The notes beneath the pieces are model-generated. The model made no database searches and was not told where the DNA came from. It saw only the letters and a program-made list of their open reading frames with translations. A stretch of DNA of 14,990 nt, taken from CAZPYD01 sp964590835 (GTDB lineage Bacteria; Patescibacteriota; Minisyncoccia; JAHISW01; Tagabacteraceae). The stretch is taken from contig CAZPYD010000021.1 of NCBI GenBank assembly GCA_964590835.1, positions 1 through 14,990 of the forward strand. The letters are read 5' to 3'. The position numbers and the translations under genes are program-made. This document shows, one piece after another, positions 12,422 through 14,990 of the stretch (its first letter is position 1; each line of letters begins with the position of its first letter).

Positions 12422-12784
12422 TTAAACAAAAGGTTCTATGTCTTCCCAGTAAGTTTTTTCTTTTTTTGCAATCAATATATCATAATCCATCTGAAGACCT
12501 AGCCAAAACATAGGAATTTTATTAAATACCCTACCAAGCCTAAAAGCCATTTCACAATCAAGTTTTATTTTTTGGTTTATAAGGTCTTCGACCTCATTAA
12601 CGGGCACCTTGATTCTTTTCGCTAATTGATTAACTGTGATTTTAAAAGGTTTTAAGTATTGTTCTTTTAAAACTCTTCCCGGATGAACAGTTTTTTTATT
12701 AATATTTCTTTTTTCTTTAGTTTTGTTTTTATCTCCTGAACCTGAACAACCTGAACAACACTGACCTAAACATTTAACATTCAT
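12422..12784 (-). CDS. HigA/VapI-like XRE regulator with Cys-rich N-terminus
   Basis: The product has 120 residues. Residues about 34-105 match HigA-type antitoxin/HTH proteins: HPGRVLKEQYLKPFKITVNQLAKRIKVP, then INQKIKLDCEMAFRLGRVFNKIPMFWLGLQMDYD. The usual protein is about 95-100 residues. The first 33 residues are extra and unusual, with Cys5, Cys9, Cys10 and Cys13 (CLGQCCSGC) followed by a Gly/Ser and Lys-rich linker. These cysteines could bind metal or an iron-sulfur cluster, or sense redox. No HigB-type toxin gene is adjacent: ruvA lies downstream and rpsT is divergent. It has a strong Shine-Dalgarno (AAGGAGG) and a consensus -35, so it is probably well expressed and could autoregulate. 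Confidence 0.82.
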   Translation of the reverse strand: MNVKCLGQCCSGCSGSGDKNKTKEKRNINKKTVHPGRVLKEQYLKPFKITVNQLAKRIKVPVNEVEDLINQKIKLDCEMAFRLGRVFNKIPMFWLGLQMDYDILIAKKEKTYWEDIEPFV

Positions 12785-12811
12785 TCAACCCTCCTTGTTT
12801 ACTTTAATACC

Positions 12812-12840
12812 AAAATAAGCCAAAGATACTAATTTGTCAA
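12812..12840 (-). promoter_or_regulatory. Predicted promoter of the HigA-like gene
   Basis: A perfect -35 TTGACA (12835-12840), a 17-nt spacer and a -10 TATTTT (12812-12817) precede AAGGAGG and the ATG at 12784. It is back to back with the rpsT promoter, 9 nt away. Confidence 0.65.
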
Positions 12841-12849
12841 CCCAAACTA

Positions 12850-12878
12850 TTGCACTTTTTAAGGTATTTAGTTAGGAT
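12850..12878 (+). promoter_or_regulatory. Predicted rpsT promoter
   Basis: A -35 TTGCAC (12850-12855), a 17-nt spacer and a -10 TAGGAT (12873-12878) would give a leader of about 90 nt. A hairpin at 12908-12933 lies in that leader. Confidence 0.45.
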
Positions 12879-12907
12879 ACAGGAATAATATTCGTATATT
12901 AAGTATC

Positions 12908-12933
12908 CCAGTCTTCACTGTCGTTCAGACTGG
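12908..12933 (+). promoter_or_regulatory. Hairpin in the rpsT leader
   Basis: A 7-bp stem, CCAGTCT/AGACTGG, has a 12-nt loop and lies 43 nt before the rpsT ATG. In E. coli S20 represses translation of its own mRNA; that this hairpin has such a role is only a guess. Confidence 0.35.
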
Positions 12934-12976
12934 ACACTCAAAAATATATTCATTATCATTCATTATTTTTTGGCGT

Positions 12977-13240
12977 ATGCCCATAACAAAATCAGCAAAA
13001 AAGGCTTTAAGACAATCTGAAAAGAAAAAGGTTTTTAACCTTCGAAGAAAAAGAGAGATGAAAAGCCAAATAAAAGAAATCGAAAAACTTCTTACTGAAA
13101 ATAAAGCAAAAGAGGCTCTTAAACTAGTTCCTACTGCCTACAAAGCGATAGACAAGGCAGCCAAGAGGGGAGTTATAAAGAAAAACAATGCTAGCCGCAA
13201 AAAATCAAGAATTGCTCAATCCATCAAAAAAATAGCCTAA
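12977..13240 (+). CDS. rpsT: 30S ribosomal protein S20
   Basis: S20 is a primary 16S rRNA binder at the bottom of the 30S body. The product has 87 residues, the standard length, is highly basic and helical, and carries the signature MPITKSAKKALRQSEKK...NLRRKREMKSQIKE. The C-terminal KAAKRGVIKKNNASRKKSRIAQSIKKI is equally typical. There is no clear Shine-Dalgarno before the ATG. A terminator follows at 13261-13287. The nearby holA-like gene on the other strand recalls the rpsT-holA neighbourhood seen in other bacteria such as Bacillus. Confidence 0.97.
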   Translation: MPITKSAKKALRQSEKKKVFNLRRKREMKSQIKEIEKLLTENKAKEALKLVPTAYKAIDKAAKRGVIKKNNASRKKSRIAQSIKKIA

Positions 13241-13260
13241 TTTAAAAAACTCTTAAAAAT

Positions 13261-13287
13261 AAATGCCCCACTAATGTGGGGCATTTA
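13261..13287 (+). terminator. rpsT terminator
   Basis: An 11-bp stem (AAATGCCCCAC and complement) has a TAAT loop, followed by ATTTTG. It lies 20 nt after the rpsT stop. Confidence 0.8.
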
Positions 13288-13342
13288 TTTTGTTCAGGTT
13301 AAGGTGTCTTTTCAACCCCTCCCCAAACTAAAATCCAAAAAC

Positions 13343-13388
13343 TTTTTACCACATATCTTATGCTATAGCATAAGATATGTGGTAAAAA
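13343..13388. repeat. 46-nt perfect palindrome downstream of the PaaX/Cas2-like gene
   Basis: The whole interval is a perfect palindrome: half-site TTTTTACCACATATC, then TTATGCTA to the centre. It could act as a bidirectional terminator between rpsT and the - strand regulator. However, its ACCACA, TGCTATAGCA and TGTGGT blocks are shared with the dyad at the other end of the gene (13991-14032). Confidence 0.8.
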
Positions 13389-13423
13389 CAAAACTATTAA
13401 TTCTTTTAAGTTTCTAAATAAAA

Positions 13424-13981
13424 TTAAACTTCAAACCATTGCCTAAGATAATCTTCATTCTCAGGTTCTTTAACAACCAGAAAATGATTAACAAACTCTC
13501 TTACTTTAAAGTGTTCACAAATAAAATCTATTTCATCCCTACATTCAAAGGGAAATATAAAAACACTTTTTTGTATAGGATAAAACCCTAAATCTTGCAA
13601 TTTAAAAGTTAAAGCATTCCTGGCTTTTTTGTGAACCTCCGGGATATCAAACATAACGAGCCTCCACGTTTTATCCCATTTTTTAGGAACAGGAATTTTT
13701 AAATCTTCATATTTATATTTTAAAATTCTTTTTTTACCTTCGCCTGTTATTTTAATAATTTCATTTCCTTTTTTATCATAAGAAATTTCAACTAGTTTTT
13801 CTTTTGTTAAGTTAGCTAAAGTTCTTCTTAGTCTCCATCTATCTTGTGAATTTTTTGTTTTAAACATTCCAGCAACTTGCGCAAAATTTGGCGCAACAAA
13901 ACAAACTGCTATAAAACCACCAAGCGCCAAACCTTTTAATATTTCTCTACTAAGCTCTCCTTTTGAATATTTATTTTTCAT
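13424..13981 (-). CDS. PaaX/Cas2-like regulator protein
   Basis: The protein has 185 residues from ATG 13981 (MKNKYSKGELSREILKG). An upstream in-frame ATG at 14002 lies inside the palindrome and is less likely. The N-terminal third has a hydrophobic helix (GLALGGFIAVCFVAPNF) and a winged-helix-like part (about 45-85) with RRTLANLTKEKLVEI and KITGEGKKRIL. The C-terminal part resembles the Cas2-like ferredoxin fold of PaaX repressors: WRLVMFDIPEVHKKARNALTFKLQDLGFYPIQKSVFIFPFEC. The Asp in FDIPE matches the place of the Cas2 catalytic Asp. Databases often label such Patescibacteria proteins Cas2, but there is no CRISPR array or other cas gene here, so a transcription regulator is more likely. 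It is flanked by two related palindromes, the upstream one at its start, which suggests self-control. Confidence 0.78.
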   Translation of the reverse strand: MKNKYSKGELSREILKGLALGGFIAVCFVAPNFAQVAGMFKTKNSQDRWRLRRTLANLTKEKLVEISYDKKGNEIIKITGEGKKRILKYKYEDLKIPVPKKWDKTWRLVMFDIPEVHKKARNALTFKLQDLGFYPIQKSVFIFPFECRDEIDFICEHFKVREFVNHFLVVKEPENEDYLRQWFEV

Positions 13982-13990
13982 TAAATTAAT

Positions 13991-14032
13991 TTTACCACAC
14001 ATTCCATGCTATAGCACCAAATGTGTGGTAAA
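13991..14032. promoter_or_regulatory. Dyad at the start of the PaaX/Cas2-like gene (candidate operator)
   Basis: Arms TTTACCACACATT and complement, 13 bp, flank a central GCTATAGC; three pairs between arm and core mismatch. The centre is at 14011.5, about 30 nt upstream of the start codon. It is a diverged copy of the perfect palindrome at 13343-13388. Confidence 0.6.
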
Positions 14033-14079
14033 TATTTCTACTTATGTTTATTTTACTGTCTTTTTTGTCTACTTTTTAG

Positions 14080-14108
14080 TTGTTTTATTTTTTAAAAAAT
14101 GTTATAAA
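14080..14108 (+). promoter_or_regulatory. Predicted promoter of the 14139 gene
   Basis: A -35 TTGTTT (14080-14085), a 17-nt spacer and a -10 TATAAA (14103-14108) precede a strong Shine-Dalgarno AGGAGG at 14128-14133. Confidence 0.5.
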
Positions 14109-14138
14109 AACAAAGAATAAAAAATGCAGGAGGTCAAA

Positions 14139-14348
14139 ATGGCAGTAGATTTAAATGAAGTAAAAGAAATAAAAGTACTTTCTGGTTCTGTAGCAAATGC
14201 TGTAAATGAAAGATTAAAAACAGGTGTTTGGAAAATTATAGAAATTAAGGTTGTTGAAAGACAGTATTATGTGGGCCATGATGGAGGGTTTTTAAAAAAA
14301 GAACCAGTGACTGTCTGTATTCTTGGTCGCGTAAAAGACGCAGAATAA
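14139..14348 (+). CDS. Small hypothetical protein
   Basis: I do not recognise this 69-residue product. The ATG at 14139 is chosen over that at 14124 because AGGAGG sits 5 nt before it, whereas the earlier ATG would overlap that site. It opens with an acidic/basic helix-like segment (DLNEVKEIKVLSGSVANAVNERLKTG), then strands WKIIEIKVVERQYYVG and EPVTVCILGRV, suggesting a small alpha-beta fold. No signal peptide or membrane helix is seen. It forms its own transcription unit, with a promoter at 14080-14108 and a terminator at 14356-14382. Confidence 0.7.
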   Translation: MAVDLNEVKEIKVLSGSVANAVNERLKTGVWKIIEIKVVERQYYVGHDGGFLKKEPVTVCILGRVKDAE

Positions 14349-14355
14349 AAAAATT

Positions 14356-14382
14356 AAAACGCCTCACATGTGTGAGGCGTTT
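14356..14382 (+). terminator. Terminator of the 14139 gene
   Basis: The stem AAAACGCCTCAC/GTGAGGCGTTT has an ATGT loop and is followed by ATTTTTAATTTG. The stem core ACGCCTC recurs in the hydBGD terminator. Confidence 0.8.
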
Positions 14383-14398
14383 ATTTTTAATTTGTTAC

Positions 14399-14422
14399 AT
14401 GTTTCAGGTTTCATATTACATG
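14399..14422. repeat. Heptad-periodic tract after the holA-like gene
   Basis: Units ATGTTTC, AGGTTTC, ATATTAC and a partial ATG have exact period 7; on the - strand this reads GAAACAT/GAAACCT. It directly follows the stop codon of the gene at 14424 and matches the ruvA-Mur ligase tracts in consensus. Confidence 0.55.
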
Positions 14423-14423
14423 A

Positions 14424-14990
14424 CTATATTCTCAACAAAAACTTTTCCAGGTTTATTTCCAGATCGCCGGCACCTCGGCGGTCTTTGTGGTATATGTCTA
14501 TGAGTTCACTTAGTTTATTTTGAAGTTCTTTTTCTTCATAATTCATCGCTGCTTTTTGAGACTTTCCATAAACAAAAGGGTGTAAATCTTTTCCTCCTCC
14601 TTTTTTTACCACAAGCATGCTTTTTATTTGCCACATTATCCTCCAAAAAATCTCCTCCACATCTAGTCCATCAAAAACTTCTCTTTGATAAACTAACCAA
14701 GCATCGTTTCTTTTCTTTCCGGCAACCAAATCTGTAATACGATNNNNNNNNNNAATCTTATTATTCATCTCTTTGCGCTCATCTTTTACTGGCGCACTAA
14801 ACTCAAAAACATTTTCAATGTGTTTTTTGATTTTCTTAAGATCCGGCGCTTTTACTTTCTCCTCCCAAAAAACAAAATCATCCCTTAAGTCACTTAATTT
14901 TTTTAAATTATCCAAAACATAATCTTTACTCGCTGCTTTGGTTAATAACCTTTTTGAAACAAAAAGATTTTTATTACTAAAAAAACTAAC
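14424..14990 (-). CDS. holA: DNA polymerase III delta subunit-like protein, partial
   Basis: The frame stays open to the right edge, so the N-terminus is outside the window; the TTG at 14915 is internal. The visible 185-odd residues cover the end of the ATPase-like domain 2 (LFVSKRLLTKAAS..YVLDNLKKLSDLRDDFVFWEEK) and the C-terminal collar domain (EIFWRIMWQIKSMLVVKKGG...LHPFVYGKSQKAAMNYEEKELQNKLSELIDIYHKDRRGAGDLEINLEKFLL). The pattern FWRIMWQIKSMLVV...PFVYGKS is typical of clamp-loader delta. A 10-N run at 14744-14753 falls inside the gene, so length and frame across the join are not certain. A hairpin at 14462-14483 encodes DRRGAGD. The neighbouring rpsT supports the call. Confidence 0.75.
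   Translation of the reverse strand, partial: VSFFSNKNLFVSKRLLTKAASKDYVLDNLKKLSDLRDDFVFWEEKVKAPDLKKIKKHIENVFEFSAPVKDERKEMNNKIXXXXRITDLVAGKKRNDAWLVYQREVFDGLDVEEIFWRIMWQIKSMLVVKKGGGKDLHPFVYGKSQKAAMNYEEKELQNKLSELIDIYHKDRRGAGDLEINLEKFLLRI
14462..14483. repeat. GC-rich mini-palindrome inside the holA-like gene
   Basis: Arms GATCGCCG and CGGCGGTC (one mismatch) flank GCACCT. It encodes DRRGAGD in the last helix-linker of the protein, where clamp-loader delta normally has a Lys/Ser-Gly turn before DPELALE. Confidence 0.5.
14744..14753. other. Assembly gap (10 N)
   Basis: Ten undetermined bases lie within the holA-like gene. The count keeps no codon phase by itself (10 is not a multiple of 3), yet the same frame is open on both sides over this length, so it may be an estimated gap. 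Confidence 0.98.

Noticed and set aside
13424..13981. CRISPR-Cas locus implied by the Cas2-like protein
   Set aside because: There is no repeat-spacer array, cas1 or effector gene nearby, and the N-terminal winged-helix part fits PaaX-type regulators.
14000..14032. ATG at 14002 as the start of the PaaX/Cas2-like gene
   Set aside because: It lies within the dyad and adds MCGKINL without a Shine-Dalgarno; MKNKYSK at 13981 is the typical opening.

Overview
The window is AT-rich (GC confined largely to short hairpins), gene-dense and bacterial. The style of the genes points to a Candidate Phyla Radiation (Patescibacteria, Parcubacteria-like) genome: a four-subunit group 3b-type [NiFe] hydrogenase, a Mur ligase without the usual N-terminal domain, a lamin-tail-domain protein, a thioredoxin-CcdA fusion, a PaaX/Cas2-like small regulator, very compact leaders and palindromic terminators. 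The taxonomic call is inference from gene content; no rRNA or tRNA is present. A run of 10 N at 14744-14753 shows this is a scaffold with a join.

Layout. 2-499 (+) is the 3' part of a DUF6390-like gene, convergent with the hydrogenase. 534-5418 (-) is the hydrogenase locus: hydB-hydG-hydD form a tight operon behind a near-consensus promoter and end at a perfect palindrome at 2864-2889. The catalytic gene hydA (534-1763) is separated from hydD by about 1.1 kb holding a four-helix-bundle (S23-like) gene flanked by 7-nt-period tracts, and by an opposite-strand small gene pair with its own promoter and hairpin. 5498-9443 (-) holds a PDZ membrane protein, then fpg, a lamin-tail protein, a DUF167 protein and a thioredoxin-CcdA fusion, the last four probably one operon. 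9453-12421 (-) holds thpR, a Mur ligase and ruvA, with heptad tracts and inverted repeats between them. 12422-14990 holds a HigA-like regulator with a Cys-rich N-terminus, rpsT (+), a PaaX/Cas2-like regulator bracketed by two related palindromes, a small unknown gene (+), and the C-terminal part of a DNA polymerase III delta-like subunit (-) running off the right edge.

How it fits together. HydB, HydG, HydD and HydA should form a cytoplasmic NAD(P)-linked hydrogenase/sulfhydrogenase: HydG binds FAD/NAD(P) and a [2Fe-2S] cluster, HydB and HydD carry electrons over [4Fe-4S] clusters, and HydA holds the NiFe site. HydA ends exactly at the last metal-ligand motif, so it appears not to need the usual C-terminal processing peptidase. 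The rest is housekeeping (DNA repair, recombination, translation, replication, peptidoglycan) plus envelope redox and small regulators. The most unusual signals are non-coding: heptad-periodic tracts at five places, a related set of dyads around the PaaX/Cas2-like gene, a dyad over the ruvA promoter, a long imperfect inverted repeat beside thpR, and small GC-rich palindromes carried in-frame inside genes.
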